64,000 nucleotides of DNA from Ovoidimarina sediminis (GCF_032586175.1 NZ_JAWHTE010000005.1:62001-126000); one strand, 5' to 3'. Positions 8,706-19,300 are shown, counted from the first letter of the stretch. The notes: generated from the sequence alone by a model not told the origin. Numbers and translations: made by a program.

Positions 8706-9787
8706 GCCGCCGCCTCACGGCCCACCCGGATCCGGTAGTTCGTCAACAGATCCCCGGCGAGCAGGAAGAACAGAAGCATCCCCTGGAACGCCTGGATCGC
8801 GGCGGCGGGCAGGGACAGCATGAACTGCGCGAGTTCGCCTCCGATATAGGTCAGCGCCATCAGAAGCCCCGCCAGCATAATGCCGATCGGGTTGAGCCGC
8901 CCGAGGAACGCCACGATGATCGCGGTAAATCCGTAGCCCACGTTGAAATCGATCGAGATCTGCCCCGCTGGCCCCGCTACCTCGAAAAGCCCCGCCATGC
9001 CTGCCAGCGCCCCCGAGATCCCGAGGCAAAAGAGGATCAGCCGCGCCGGGTTCACGCCCGAAAACCGTGCCGCACGCGGCGCCTGCCCGGCAAGGCGAAT
9101 GTTGAAGCCCATGATGTGCTTGTTGAGAAGGACGTAAGCGAAGATCACCGCGATGAAGGCCGCCACCACGCCCCAATGCATCCCCGTCCCAGTGATCAGC
9201 TCGCCGTTCGAGGCGGATGCGTATTGCTGGAGGTTGCGCGAGCCGGGAAAGCCCGCGCCCTCGGGGTTCCGCAACAGCCCGACCGACATCGAGGCCAGGA
9301 TCTGCTCGGCCACATAGACGAGCAGGAGCGAAACGAGGATCTCGTTCGTATTGAACTTCGTCCTCAGGATGCCCGGGATCATCGCCCAGGCCCAGCCGCC
9401 CAGCGCCCCCGCTATCACCATCAGGGGGAAGATCCAGAACGCCTCCATCGGGTAGAAGGCCAGCGCCACCGCGGCCCCGCAAATCGCTCCGATGATGTAC
9501 TGCCCCTCCGCCCCGATATTCCACACGCCAGCGCGAAAACCGAGCGACAGGCCGATCGCGATCAGGATCAGCGGCCCCGCCTTTACCAGAAGCTGCGGCC
9601 GGGAATAGGAGGCGAACTGTTCGTTGAACAAAGGATCCCAGAAAATCGTGCGGATCGCATCGACCGGGTTCTTGCCCAGAAGCGCGAACAGGATACCGCC
9701 TGCGATCATCGTCGCGATCACCGCCAGAACCGGCGTTGCCAGCGACCATGCGCGAGATGGCTCGGGGCGTTTCTCCAGCCGGATCAT
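8702..9787 (-). CDS. Nucleoside-type ABC transporter permease 1
   Basis: 361 residues, about 9 membrane segments. KAGPLILIAIGLSLGFRAG and WNIGAEGQYIIGAICG (residues about 68-100) are the conserved marks of YufP/NupP-type BMP permeases. The ATG at 9787 overlaps the ATPase stop (ATGA), and its own stop overlaps the 106-residue gene. Together with the permease at 7078 it forms the membrane channel. Confidence 0.9.
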   Translation of the reverse strand: MIRLEKRPEPSRAWSLATPVLAVIATMIAGGILFALLGKNPVDAIRTIFWDPLFNEQFASYSRPQLLVKAGPLILIAIGLSLGFRAGVWNIGAEGQYIIGAICGAAVALAFYPMEAFWIFPLMVIAGALGGWAWAMIPGILRTKFNTNEILVSLLLVYVAEQILASMSVGLLRNPEGAGFPGSRNLQQYASASNGELITGTGMHWGVVAAFIAVIFAYVLLNKHIMGFNIRLAGQAPRAARFSGVNPARLILFCLGISGALAGMAGLFEVAGPAGQISIDFNVGYGFTAIIVAFLGRLNPIGIMLAGLLMALTYIGGELAQFMLSLPAAAIQAFQGMLLFFLLAGDLLTNYRIRVGREAAA

Positions 9788-11337
9788 GCGCTTGCCTCCT
9801 CAGCCGCGGTGTCGTCTTCGTGGATATGCGCGACTTCCATGCCATGCGCGCCCCCCATCATCAGCCCGATTTCGTCGATCGTCAGGCCCTCGGTCGGGCG
9901 CGGCTGGGTCAGACGCCCTTCGTTCAGCGCGGCGAACCGGTCGGCCACCTCCATCACCTCGTCAAGATCCTGGCTGATCACGATGATCGCCGCGCCCTCG
10001 GCGGCCAGATCAAGAAGCGCCTGCCGGATCGCGGCGGCTGCAGAAGCATCGACGCCCCAGGTCGGCTGGTTTACGACCAGCACCGTGGGCCGCTGCAAGA
10101 TCTCCCGCCCGATCACGAATTTCTGCAGGTTCCCGCCCGAAAGCGACCGCGCCGCATGCTCAGGCCCAGGTGTGCGCACGTCGAAATCCTTGATGATCTT
10201 CTCGGCAAAAGCCCGCGTCTCGCGCCATTTCAGGAAGCCCGAGGTGGCCAGTTCCTCCCGGATCGCGCCGGTCAGCAGGGCGTTCTCTGTCAGGCTCATA
10301 TCGGGCGCGGCGGCATGGCCCAGCCGCTCCTCGGGCGCCGACAGAACCCCCAGTTCCCGCCGCGCATTGGGCCCAAGCGCGCCGATCGGTGTCTGCCCCA
10401 GCCGGATCACCTCCGGCGCTACCGTCGCCTCGCCGGACAGCGCGGCCAGAAGATCGTCCTGCCCGTTCCCCGCGACGCCCCCGATCCCCAGAACCTCGCC
10501 CTTCCTGACCTCGAAACTGATGTTCTTCAGCGAGGTGCCGAAGGGGTTCGCCGACGGCATCGACAGGTCCCGAACGCTCAGCGCCACCTCGTCGGTCACC
10601 TTCCGCGCGCGCTCGGGCGTGTGCAGAAGCGTGCCCACCATCATTTCCGCCAGCTCCCGCGCCGATCTCTCGCGCGGAATGGCCGTGCCTACCTTCTTCC
10701 CGAGGCGCAGGATCGTGGCCCGGTCGCACAGCGTCCGGATCTCCTCAAGCTTATGGGAAATATAAAGAATTGCCGTGCCTTCCGCACTGAGTTTCCGCAG
10801 CGTTTCAAACAGGATGTCCACCTCCTGCGGCGTCAGCACGCTGGTAGGCTCGTCCATGATCAGAAGGCTCGGATCCTGCAGAAGGCAGCGGATGATCTCC
10901 ACCCTCTGGCGCTCCCCCGCCGACAGATCGCCGACGAGCCGCGCCGGGTCGAGCGGCAGGCCATAGGTTTCGCTCACGTCCCTGATCCGCTTCGCCAGAT
11001 CGCGCATCGCGGGCGGATTCTCCATCCCCAGCGCCACGTTTTCCGCCACGTCGAGCGCCTCGAAAAGCGAGAAGTGCTGAAACACCATGGCGATCCCGCT
11101 CGCCCGTGCCACATGGGGGCTCTCGGGCGCGTAAGCTGTACCCCTCAGCATCATCCGCCCCTGATCGGGGCGCACGAGGCCATAGATCATCTTCACCAGC
11201 GTCGACTTGCCCGCTCCGTTCTCGCCCAGAAGCGCATGAACTTCGCCCTCGGCGATCTCGAAGGACACATCGTCATTCGCGACGACCCCGGGATAGGCCT
11301 TGGTCAGGCCCTCGAGTGTCAGAAGTGGCGTGCTCAT
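9784..11337 (-). CDS. Duplicated-domain ABC ATPase for nucleoside import
   Basis: 517 residues from the ATG at 11337, preceded by a GGGGAGAGAG ribosome site. Two ABC cassettes: the first has Walker A GENGAGKST and signature LSAGERQRVEI; the second has a weakened Walker A (GVAGNGQDD) and signature LSGGNLQKFVI, the usual asymmetry of the MglA/YufO class. Its start overlaps the xdhC stop by 4 bases, so the transporter is translationally coupled to xanthine dehydrogenase genes. Confidence 0.92.
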   Translation of the reverse strand: MSTPLLTLEGLTKAYPGVVANDDVSFEIAEGEVHALLGENGAGKSTLVKMIYGLVRPDQGRMMLRGTAYAPESPHVARASGIAMVFQHFSLFEALDVAENVALGMENPPAMRDLAKRIRDVSETYGLPLDPARLVGDLSAGERQRVEIIRCLLQDPSLLIMDEPTSVLTPQEVDILFETLRKLSAEGTAILYISHKLEEIRTLCDRATILRLGKKVGTAIPRERSARELAEMMVGTLLHTPERARKVTDEVALSVRDLSMPSANPFGTSLKNISFEVRKGEVLGIGGVAGNGQDDLLAALSGEATVAPEVIRLGQTPIGALGPNARRELGVLSAPEERLGHAAAPDMSLTENALLTGAIREELATSGFLKWRETRAFAEKIIKDFDVRTPGPEHAARSLSGGNLQKFVIGREILQRPTVLVVNQPTWGVDASAAAAIRQALLDLAAEGAAIIVISQDLDEVMEVADRFAALNEGRLTQPRPTEGLTIDEIGLMMGGAHGMEVAHIHEDDTAAEEASA

Positions 11338-12272
11338 CCCATTCTCTCTCCCCGGGCCGCGCCCGCCTCTCCGCGTTTCAGAAACGCCGCCGCCACGCCG
11401 ATTGCGATCGCCTGTGGGTGCTTTCCCAGTTCGGGGGCCCCGATCGGGCACTCGATCCGCGCGATTTGTGCCTCGCCATGTCCGAGGGCACCAAGCCGGC
11501 GGCGGAATCGCGCCCATTTCGTCGCCGATCCGATCAGCCCGGCATGTCCGAAGGCCCGGCCAAGGATCCGGTGGCAAATTTCCAGATCGAGCGCATGGCT
11601 GTAGGTTAAGACCAGATGCTCGGCATGATCGTGCGCATGCGCCACCGCATCGGCAGGGTTCGCGGCCACGAAGGGCGCAACGCCGCCCGGCATGACTTCG
11701 GGAAAGCGCGCGGGCGCGTCGTCGACAAGCGTCACCTCAACCTCCGGAAAAGCCGCCAGTACACCTGCAATCGCCCGGCCCACATGGCCCGCACCATAGA
11801 TCCAGATGGCCCGCGCCGGGCGATGGACGGGCTCCATCATCCAGCCGCCTGCGAATAGCGTCGGCACAGTCGCGCCTTGCGCCCGCGCCGCGGCCAGCCG
11901 CCGCCTCATGTCCAGCGGCATGTCGCCCGCCCCATCGACACGGCGCACCACCGCGCCGTCTTCCTCCAGCGCCCCGGTCCCCCAGACCTCGGTGACAAGC
12001 GTCACGTGCCCTCCGCAGCACTGGCCCAGCGCCGGCCCCAGGGGCAGCCGGTCGACCTTGGCCCCGCCTGTCCTCAGAAGCGTCCGCGCCCGTGCCGCGG
12101 CTTCCCATTCGAGGGCCCCGCCGCCGATCGTGCCGCGCTGCCCGTTCGGCCAGACGGTCATAGACGCGCCCGCCTCACGCGGGGCCGAGCCGGCAACTTC
12201 GGCCACCACAACCCGCGCCACCCGGCCATGTGCGGCCAGATCCGCCTTCAGCCGCTCCAGATCGAAACTCAT
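11334..12272 (-). CDS. xdhC: Xanthine dehydrogenase accessory protein XdhC
   Basis: 312 residues, beginning MSFDLERLKADLAAHGRVAR. The N-terminal XdhC domain carries VAEVAGSAPREAGASM and GTIGGGALEWEA; the C-terminal Rossmann part carries WIYGAGHVGRAIAG and LVLTYSHALDLEICHRIL. XdhC binds molybdenum cofactor, promotes its sulfuration and inserts it into XdhB. Both ends overlap neighbours by ATGA (xdhB upstream, ABC ATPase downstream). Confidence 0.92.
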   Translation of the reverse strand: MSFDLERLKADLAAHGRVARVVVAEVAGSAPREAGASMTVWPNGQRGTIGGGALEWEAAARARTLLRTGGAKVDRLPLGPALGQCCGGHVTLVTEVWGTGALEEDGAVVRRVDGAGDMPLDMRRRLAAARAQGATVPTLFAGGWMMEPVHRPARAIWIYGAGHVGRAIAGVLAAFPEVEVTLVDDAPARFPEVMPGGVAPFVAANPADAVAHAHDHAEHLVLTYSHALDLEICHRILGRAFGHAGLIGSATKWARFRRRLGALGHGEAQIARIECPIGAPELGKHPQAIAIGVAAAFLKRGEAGAARGERMG

Positions 12273-14617
12273 GCCCCGGCCCCCCGGGCCCGCACCACGG
12301 CGGCCAGCACTGCCTCGGGCGTCGCCGGCGCCTGCAGGTCGGGCCAGTGCGGCCCCGCGGCTGCACAGGCCGCCGAAAGCGCCATCAGCGCCGAGATCCC
12401 CAGCATCAGGGGCGGCTCTCCCACGGCCTTCGAGCGATAGATCGTGTCCTCCCGGTTCTCCCCGTCCCAGAGTTCGACGTTGAAAATGTCGGGCCGGTCC
12501 GAACAGGCGGGGATCTTGTAGGTCGACGGCGCATGGGTGCGAAGCCGCCCCTTCTCGTCCCAGACAAGCTCTTCGGTCGTCAGCCAACCTGCGCCCTGCA
12601 CATAGCCGCCCTCGATCTGCCCCTTGTCGAGCGCGGGGTTCAGCGAGGCCCCGCAATCATGCAGGATATCGGCGCGCAGAATCCGGTTCTCGCCGGTCAG
12701 CGTATCGATCACCACTTCGGTCACCGCCGCGCCATAGGCGAAGTAGTAAAACGGCCGCCCCTCGCCCCTGATCCGGTCCCAGACGATCTTCGGCGTCTTG
12801 TAGAAGCCGGTCGACGACAGGCTGATCCGCGCCATGTAGGCGTCGCGCACCACCTCCTCGAACGGCAGGGCCTCGGCTCCCACATGCACGTGGCCTCCCT
12901 CGAAGCGCACCGAACCCGGATCGGCTTGCTGCCGTCCGGCCACGAAGGCGGCTAGACGCTCGCGGATCGTGTCGCAGGCGGCCTTCACGGCCATGCCATT
13001 TAGGTCCGATCCCGACGAGGCGGCGGTGGCCGAGGTGTTCGGCACCTTGGCGGTATCGGTCGCGGTGATCTTCACCCGATCGGTCTCCACCCCGAACCGG
13101 CTTGCCGCCACCTGCGCGACCTTCTGAAACAGGCCCTGGCCCATCTCCGTTCCGCCATGGTTCATGTGGATCGAGCCATCCTGATAGACATGCACCAATG
13201 CGCCGGCCTGGTTCAAATGCGTCAGCGTGAAACTGATCCCGAACTTTACCGGCGTCAGCGAAATTCCCTTCTTCAGGATTGGATTCTCCGCATTCCAGGC
13301 CCGCACCGCTTCGGCCCGTCCGGCATAGTCGGACGTCTCCATCAGCCGCTCTGTCAACTCGTGCAGGATGAAATCCTCAACCTCCATGTGATAGGGCGTC
13401 GTCTCGGGCTTCATGTGGCCGGAAATATCCCGGGGGGCCGGCCCCGGGCCGGCGGGGGCAGCGCCCCCTCTGGCGCCCGCGTAGTAGTAATTCCGCTGAC
13501 GCACCGCGACCGGATCGAGGCCCAGCGCATGCGCGACATGGTCCATCACCCGTTCGATACCCACCATCCCCTGAGGCCCGCCGAAACCCCGGAAAGCGGT
13601 GGCCGACTGGGTGTTCGTCTTGAGCCGGTGGCTCACGATCTCCACATCGGTCAGGTGATAGGCATTGTCGGCATGAAGCATCGCGCGGTCTGCGACCGGC
13701 AGCGACAGATCCTGGCTCCACCCGCAGCGGCAGAGCTGCAGGAATTCGATCCCTAGGATCCGCCCGTCTTCCTCCACGCCCACGCGGTAGTCGATCCGGA
13801 AATCGTGCCGCTTGCCGGTGATCACCATGTCGTCGTCGCGGTCATAGCGCATCTTGGCGGGCCGCCCGGTTTTCGCAGCCACGATGGCCGAGGCCACCGC
13901 CAGTGCGTTGCCTTGGCTTTCCTTGCCGCCGAACCCGCCGCCCATCCGGCGCACCTCGACGCGCACCGCGTTCATCGGCCGGCCGAGGGCCTCGGCCACC
14001 TTGTGCTGGATCTCGGTCGGATGCTGCGAGGAGGAGTGCACGATCATGTCGCCGCCTTCCTGCGGCAGCGCCAGCGCGGCCTGTCCCTCGAGATAGAAAT
14101 GCTCCTGCCCGCCCAGCTCTAGGTTGCCTTCGATCACCCGCGGTGCAGCGGCGATTGCATCAGCCGCATTGCCTTTGCGATAAACCCGTGGGCCGTCTTC
14201 GAACCGGCTATCGGCGGCCAGGGCCTCGTCGATCGTCAGGACGGGCGTGTCCTCGTCATAGTCGATCACAGCCTTCGCCGCGGCCTTGCGCGCGAGAAGA
14301 TGCGACGTCGCGGCCACGACGAAGATCGCCTGGCCCACGTAATGCACCTCGCCGGTGGCCAGAAGCGGCTCGTCATGAAGCGAGGGAGACACATCGGTTT
14401 CCCGGTCGAGGTCACTTGCCTGAAGCACCAGCACCACGCCCTCCGCGGCCCGCACGGCATCGAGGTCGAGTTTCGTGATAAGCCCCTTCGCAACAGTCGA
14501 GGTCCCGAACGCGAGGTGCAGCGTGTCTGCCGGCAGCGGGATGTCGTCGACATAGCGGGCGGCCCCCAAGACGTGCAGCGCCGCGGCATCGTGGGGAAGG
14601 GGGCGGGCAACGCTCAT
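12269..14617 (-). CDS. xdhB: Xanthine dehydrogenase, molybdopterin subunit
   Basis: 782 residues from the ATG at 14617. The molybdopterin domain motifs are present: MGGGFGGKES, AFRGFGGPQGM, GGTEMGQGL, and near the C-terminus KAVGEPPLML with the expected catalytic Glu. XdhB oxidises hypoxanthine and xanthine to urate with the FeS/FAD subunit XdhA. Residues about 379-403 are odd: they are encoded by a dispersed GC-rich repeat (13409-13482) read in frame, giving a Gly/Ala/Pro-rich stretch between RNYYYAG and PETTPYHM. Overlaps xdhA and xdhC by 4 bases each. Confidence 0.93.
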   Translation of the reverse strand: MSVARPLPHDAAALHVLGAARYVDDIPLPADTLHLAFGTSTVAKGLITKLDLDAVRAAEGVVLVLQASDLDRETDVSPSLHDEPLLATGEVHYVGQAIFVVAATSHLLARKAAAKAVIDYDEDTPVLTIDEALAADSRFEDGPRVYRKGNAADAIAAAPRVIEGNLELGGQEHFYLEGQAALALPQEGGDMIVHSSSQHPTEIQHKVAEALGRPMNAVRVEVRRMGGGFGGKESQGNALAVASAIVAAKTGRPAKMRYDRDDDMVITGKRHDFRIDYRVGVEEDGRILGIEFLQLCRCGWSQDLSLPVADRAMLHADNAYHLTDVEIVSHRLKTNTQSATAFRGFGGPQGMVGIERVMDHVAHALGLDPVAVRQRNYYYAGARGGAAPAGPGPAPRDISGHMKPETTPYHMEVEDFILHELTERLMETSDYAGRAEAVRAWNAENPILKKGISLTPVKFGISFTLTHLNQAGALVHVYQDGSIHMNHGGTEMGQGLFQKVAQVAASRFGVETDRVKITATDTAKVPNTSATAASSGSDLNGMAVKAACDTIRERLAAFVAGRQQADPGSVRFEGGHVHVGAEALPFEEVVRDAYMARISLSSTGFYKTPKIVWDRIRGEGRPFYYFAYGAAVTEVVIDTLTGENRILRADILHDCGASLNPALDKGQIEGGYVQGAGWLTTEELVWDEKGRLRTHAPSTYKIPACSDRPDIFNVELWDGENREDTIYRSKAVGEPPLMLGISALMALSAACAAAGPHWPDLQAPATPEAVLAAVVRARGAGA
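13409..13482 (-). repeat. Dispersed palindromic repeat copy inside xdhB
   Basis: Same element as the intergenic copies, on the minus strand. Its GGGATATTTCCGG..CATGAAG tail is identical to the copy at 48973-49036 over about 27 bases, and it has the GGGGGCGCTGCCCCC palindrome at the other end. It keeps the xdhB frame open and adds about 20-25 residues. Confidence 0.85.
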
Positions 14618-15987
14618 GACGCCACCTTCAGCACGTCGACATCCCGACCTGCGAGGTCGTGGAAATACCGCAGCGCCATGTTCTGCGCCGCCTCCATCCG
14701 GTAGGCCGCCGAGGCGCGCATGTCGCTCATCGGCGTGAAATCCTCCGCCATCGCGTCCATTGCCCCCCGCACGGTTGCCTCGCTCCAGGGCTGTCCGGTC
14801 AGCGCGGTCTCCGCGGCCGAGGCCCGCTTCGGAATGCCCGCCATGCCGCCAAACGCGATCCGCGCCTCTGATACGGTTCCGCCCGCCACCGTCACGTTGA
14901 AGCACCCGCAGACCGCCGAGATATCCTGGTCAAACCGCTTCGATAGCTTGTAGCAGCGCAAACCCGGCGCCTCGGCGCGCAGGCTGACCGCCTCGACGAA
15001 TTCCCCCGGCTTCCGGTCCTGCTTTCCGTACTTGAGGAAGAAATCCTCGATCGGCATCTCGCGCCGCGTGCTGCCCTGGCGCAGATGAAGCGTTGCGCCC
15101 AGCGCGATCAGCGCCGGGGGATTGTCCCCTATGGGCGATCCGTTGGCGATGTTCCCGCCGATCGTCGCGGCCTGCCGCACCTGTTCCGACCCATAGCGCC
15201 GCACCATCTCGGCATAGGAGGGCAGGCGGTCGCGGATCGCGGCGTGAAAGGCGGCCATCGTTACCCCGGCCCCGACCCTGAGCGTCCCGCTGTCCTCGCT
15301 GATCGCCTGCAGGTCGTGGCAGCGGTGCAAGAAGGCGACAGGGCCGAGGTCCCGCAGTGCCTTCGTCACCCAGAGCCCGACATCCGTCGCACCCGCAATC
15401 AGCGTGCCGTTCGGGTTGTCGGCATACCACGACGCCAGGGCATCGGCGCTCTCGGGAATGAAACAGCTCTCGTCGCCCGAAGGCCCCACCTCGGGGGCCT
15501 GGTCGCGAATCCAATCGGGCACCGGCACCTCGGCCGCCGCCTCCGCCGCCCGGACGATCGGGGCATAGCCCGTGCACCGGCAGAGGTTGCCCGCCAAGAC
15601 GTCGTCATGATCGCGCCGCCCGTTCAGATGCCCCACGGCCATCGAGGCGATGAAGCCCGGGGTGCAGAACCCGCACTGACTGCCATGTTCGGCGACCATC
15701 GCGGCCTGCACCGGATGCAGGCGGCCGTCGGGCCCTGCGATCCCCTCGACGGTGCGCACCGCCTTGCCGTGAAGCTGTGGCAGGAAAAGAATGCAGGCAT
15801 TCAGCGCCCGCGCGCCGCCCTCGTCGGTCACCATCACCGTGCAGGCCCCGCAATCGCCCTCGTTGCATCCCTCCTTGGTGCCGGTGAGCCCACGGCGCTC
15901 GCGCAGCCAGTCAAGCAGCGTCACCGTCGGGTCATCCACCGCGCACTCCACGGGCTCACCGTTCAGATGAAACGAGATCTCAGGCAT
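14614..15987 (-). CDS. xdhA: Xanthine dehydrogenase, FeS/FAD subunit
   Basis: 457 residues from the ATG at 15987 (MPEISFHLNGEPV). Two [2Fe-2S] clusters: plant-ferredoxin type with C41, C46, C49 and C65, and the helical type with C105, C108, C136 and C138 (CGFCTPG, CRCTGY). The FAD domain covers about 170-457. It is the first gene of the purine run; electrons pass from XdhB through these clusters to FAD and NAD. The frame stays open 162 bases further upstream but that part shows no protein-like conservation. Confidence 0.94.
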   Translation of the reverse strand: MPEISFHLNGEPVECAVDDPTVTLLDWLRERRGLTGTKEGCNEGDCGACTVMVTDEGGARALNACILFLPQLHGKAVRTVEGIAGPDGRLHPVQAAMVAEHGSQCGFCTPGFIASMAVGHLNGRRDHDDVLAGNLCRCTGYAPIVRAAEAAAEVPVPDWIRDQAPEVGPSGDESCFIPESADALASWYADNPNGTLIAGATDVGLWVTKALRDLGPVAFLHRCHDLQAISEDSGTLRVGAGVTMAAFHAAIRDRLPSYAEMVRRYGSEQVRQAATIGGNIANGSPIGDNPPALIALGATLHLRQGSTRREMPIEDFFLKYGKQDRKPGEFVEAVSLRAEAPGLRCYKLSKRFDQDISAVCGCFNVTVAGGTVSEARIAFGGMAGIPKRASAAETALTGQPWSEATVRGAMDAMAEDFTPMSDMRASAAYRMEAAQNMALRYFHDLAGRDVDVLKVAS

Positions 15988-16339
15988 GTCCGACCCTGTG
16001 CCGCTGTCTCCCTGGCGGTCTTGTCTCCGACCGCATGTTCCCGGGCCCGATGCGGCGTAAGGCCCGAGATCCTTGTTGTCCCGAAGGAAAGCCCGACACC
16101 GCCGCGCGCGCAAGCCCGGCGATGCCTTGGCGCCCCGCAGGTGCTTCAAGTTTCGCTTGATAATTCAGCAAATGCTGTGTCGTTCAGCAGCCTGGGAACC
16201 GTCTCCGGCGGGAGTATTTCGGCCAAGATGAAAGGGCCCCAGTCTTCATTTAGGCAAAATTACTCATGATCCGACATCGGCCCTCCCTCGGGCCGATTTG
16301 GGGCTTTTCGCCGGACGGGCCGCAACATATCGTCAGTCC
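15988..16339. other. Divergent intergenic region with paired repeat tails and a hairpin
   Basis: Separates xdhA (minus) and dnaE (plus), so it must hold both promoters. No clear -35/-10 pair is seen. It contains a repeat tail at 16209-16235, a decayed inverted copy at 16244-16265, and a 6-bp hairpin at 16278-16295 (CGGCCC, 6-base loop, GGGCCG) followed by a T-containing tract 45 bases before dnaE. Confidence 0.6.
16209..16265. repeat. Inverted pair of dispersed-repeat tails
   Basis: GGGAGTATTTCGGCCAAGATGAAAG at 16210-16233 faces a decayed reverse copy (CTTCATTTAGGCAAAATTACTC, 16244-16265). The GC-rich palindrome part is not evident here, so this is a tail-only pair. Confidence 0.7.
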
Positions 16340-19300
16340 ATGTCCGAGACGCCGCGATTCATTCATCTTCGCCTTCACACAGAATATTCCCTCCTCGAAG
16401 GGGCAGTGCGGCTGAAGAAACTGCCCGCGCTCTGCCGTGCGGCAGGGATGCCCGCGGTCGCGGTGACGGATACCAACAACATGTTCGCCGCGCTTGAGTT
16501 TTCCGTCGCGGCGATCGGCGAAGGGATCCAGCCGATCGTCGGCTGCCAGGTCGATCTGGGCTTCCGCGCGGCCCTTCCGGGCCAGAAGGAGACACCGCCG
16601 GCGCCGCTCGTCCTCATCGCGCAGAACGAAACCGGATACGGCAATCTTCTCAAGCTCAATTCCGAGCTCTACCTCGATACCGAGCGCGCCGTGCCGCATG
16701 TAACGCTCGAAGAGCTTGCGGTCCATGCCGAAGGCCTCATCTGCCTCACCGGCGGCCCAGACGGCCCCATGGGCCGGCTTCTCCGGTCCGGCGCGCAGGC
16801 CGAAGCGGAAGCGCTTCTCGATACGCTCGAGGCCGCCTTCGGCGACCGGCTTTACATCGAGCTGCAGCGCCACCCTGGCGAAGACGGCCAGCCCCCCGAG
16901 GCCGAACGCCTCACCGAACGCGGCTTCGTCGAACTGGCCTATGCCCGCGACATTCCGCTTGTTGCCACGAATGACGTCTATTTTCCGAAAGCCGACATGT
17001 ACGAGGCCCACGATGCGCTGATCTGCATCGCAGAGGGCGCCTATGTCGACCAGCAGGAACCGCGCCGGCGTCTGACCCCGCAACACTATTTCAAGACGCC
17101 TGCCGAGATGGCCGCGCTCTTCGCCGATCTGCCCGAGGCGATCGCGAACACGGTGGAAATCGCCCGCCGCTGCGCCTTCGCGGCGTCCCGCCACGATCCT
17201 ATCCTGCCGCGCTTCGCCGACGACGAGGTCGAGGAACTGCGCCGCCAGGCCCGCGACGGGCTTGCCGCGCGCCTGGCCGTCATCCCCCATGCCGCGCCCG
17301 TCGAGGACTACGAGAAACGCCTCGATTTCGAGCTTGGCATCATCGAGGGTATGGGCTTTCCCGGTTACTTCCTGATCGTCGCCGATTTCATCAAATGGGC
17401 GAAGGAGCATGACATACCCGTGGGCCCCGGCCGGGGCTCTGGCGCGGGCAGCCTCGTGGCCTACGCGCTCACGATCACCGATCTCGATCCCCTGCGTTAT
17501 TCGCTGCTGTTCGAGCGGTTCCTCAATCCCGAACGCGTCTCGATGCCCGATTTCGACATCGATTTCTGCATGGACCGCCGCGAAGAGGTGATCCGCTACG
17601 TGCAGGAGAAATACGGCCGCGACCGGGTGGGCCAGATCATCACCTTCGGCGCGCTTCTGTCGAAGGCCGCAGTGCGCGACGTGGGCCGCGTGTTGCAGAT
17701 GCCCTATGGCCAGGTCGACCGGCTGTCGAAGATGATCCCGGTCGAGGGGGTGAAACCCGTCTCGATCGAAAAGGCGCTGGCGCAGGAAGAGCGGCTTCGC
17801 GCCGAGGCAAAGGCCGAAGAGGTGGTCGACCGGCTTCTGACCTACGGCCAGCAGGTGGAAGGGCTTCTGAGAAACGCTTCGACACACGCCGCGGGTGTGG
17901 TGATCGGCGACCGGCCGCTCGATGCCCTGGTGCCGCTCTACCGCGATCCGCGTTCGGATATGCCGGCCACCCAGTTCAACATGAAATGGGTGGAACAGGC
18001 GGGGCTCGTGAAGTTCGATTTCCTGGGCTTGAAGACACTCACAGTGATCCAGAACGCCGTCAGCCTGATCCTGGGCCAGGGCCGCGATCTGAATGTCGCG
18101 CCCGATGGCACGACACTCTACGAACCCGCCGACGGGGCAGTGAACGATATCGGGGCGATCCCGCTCGACGACGAAAGGACCTACGAGCTTTACGCCAAGG
18201 CCCGCACGGTCGCGGTATTCCAGGTGGAAAGCTCGGGCATGATGGATGCGCTCCGCCGCATGAAGCCCACCTGCATCGAGGATATCGTGGCGCTCGTCGC
18301 GCTCTACCGCCCCGGCCCGATGGAGAACATCCCGAAATACTGCGAGGTGAAGAACGGGCTGCGCGAGCGCGAATCGATCCACCCCTCGATCGACCACATC
18401 CTCGACGAAACCCAGGGCATCATCGTCTACCAGGAACAGGTGATGCAGATCGCGCAGGACATGGCGGGTTACAGCCTCGGCGGGGCCGACCTGCTGCGCC
18501 GTGCGATGGGCAAGAAGATCCAGGAGGCGATGGACGCCGAACGCCCGAAATTCCTCGAAGGGGCGGCGAAGAACGGGGTCGACCGCGACAGGGCGATGGA
18601 GGTGTGGAACCTCCTCGACAAGTTCGCCAATTACGGCTTCAACAAATCCCACGCCGCGGCCTATGCCGTCGTCAGCTACCAGACCGCCTGGCTCAAGGCG
18701 AACCATCCGGTGGAGTTCATGGCGGGCGTCATGAACTGCGATATCCACCTGACCGACAAGCTTGCGGTCTATGCCGAAGAGGTTCGCCGCGGCCTCGGGA
18801 TCGAGATCGTGCCGCCCTGCGTCAATCGCTCCGAGGCGACGTTCAGCGTGGCGGAGGGCAAGATCGTCTATGCGCTAGGGGCACTCAAGAACGTGGGCGC
18901 GGATGCAATGCGCCTTCTGACGGAGGGGCGCGGGGAGAAACCCTTCGCTACACTCTTCGATCTCGCCCGCCGGGTCGATCTGAAGCGGATCGGTAAGCGA
19001 CCCCTCGAGATGCTGGCCCGCGCCGGCGCCTTCGACCAGCTCGATCCGAACCGGCGGCGGGTGTTTCAGTCGCTCGACGCGCTCGTGGCCTATTCCGCCG
19101 CGATCCACGAACAGCGCGGGTCGAACCAGGTTTCGCTCTTCGGCGATGCGGGCGATGATCTGCCCGAGCCGCGGCTCTCGCCGGTCGACGACTGGCTGCC
19201 GAACGAGCGGCTGGCAGAGGAGCATATGGGGGTCGGCTTCTACCTCTCCGGCCACCCGCTCGACGATTACATGGCGCCCCTGAAGCGGAAGGACGTGCTG

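Noticed and set aside
8645..10765. Open frame of 706 codons opposite the ABC permease and ATPase genes
   Set aside because: Arg/Pro/Gln-rich complement of well-recognised transporter genes.
16298..16339. Upstream TTG start for dnaE adding 14 residues
   Set aside because: The added residues do not resemble DnaE N-termini; the ATG at 16340 gives the normal start.
16250..18748. Long open frame of 832 codons on the minus strand opposite dnaE
   Set aside because: It mirrors the codon structure of dnaE in a GC-rich genome and shows no domain pattern; dnaE is certain.
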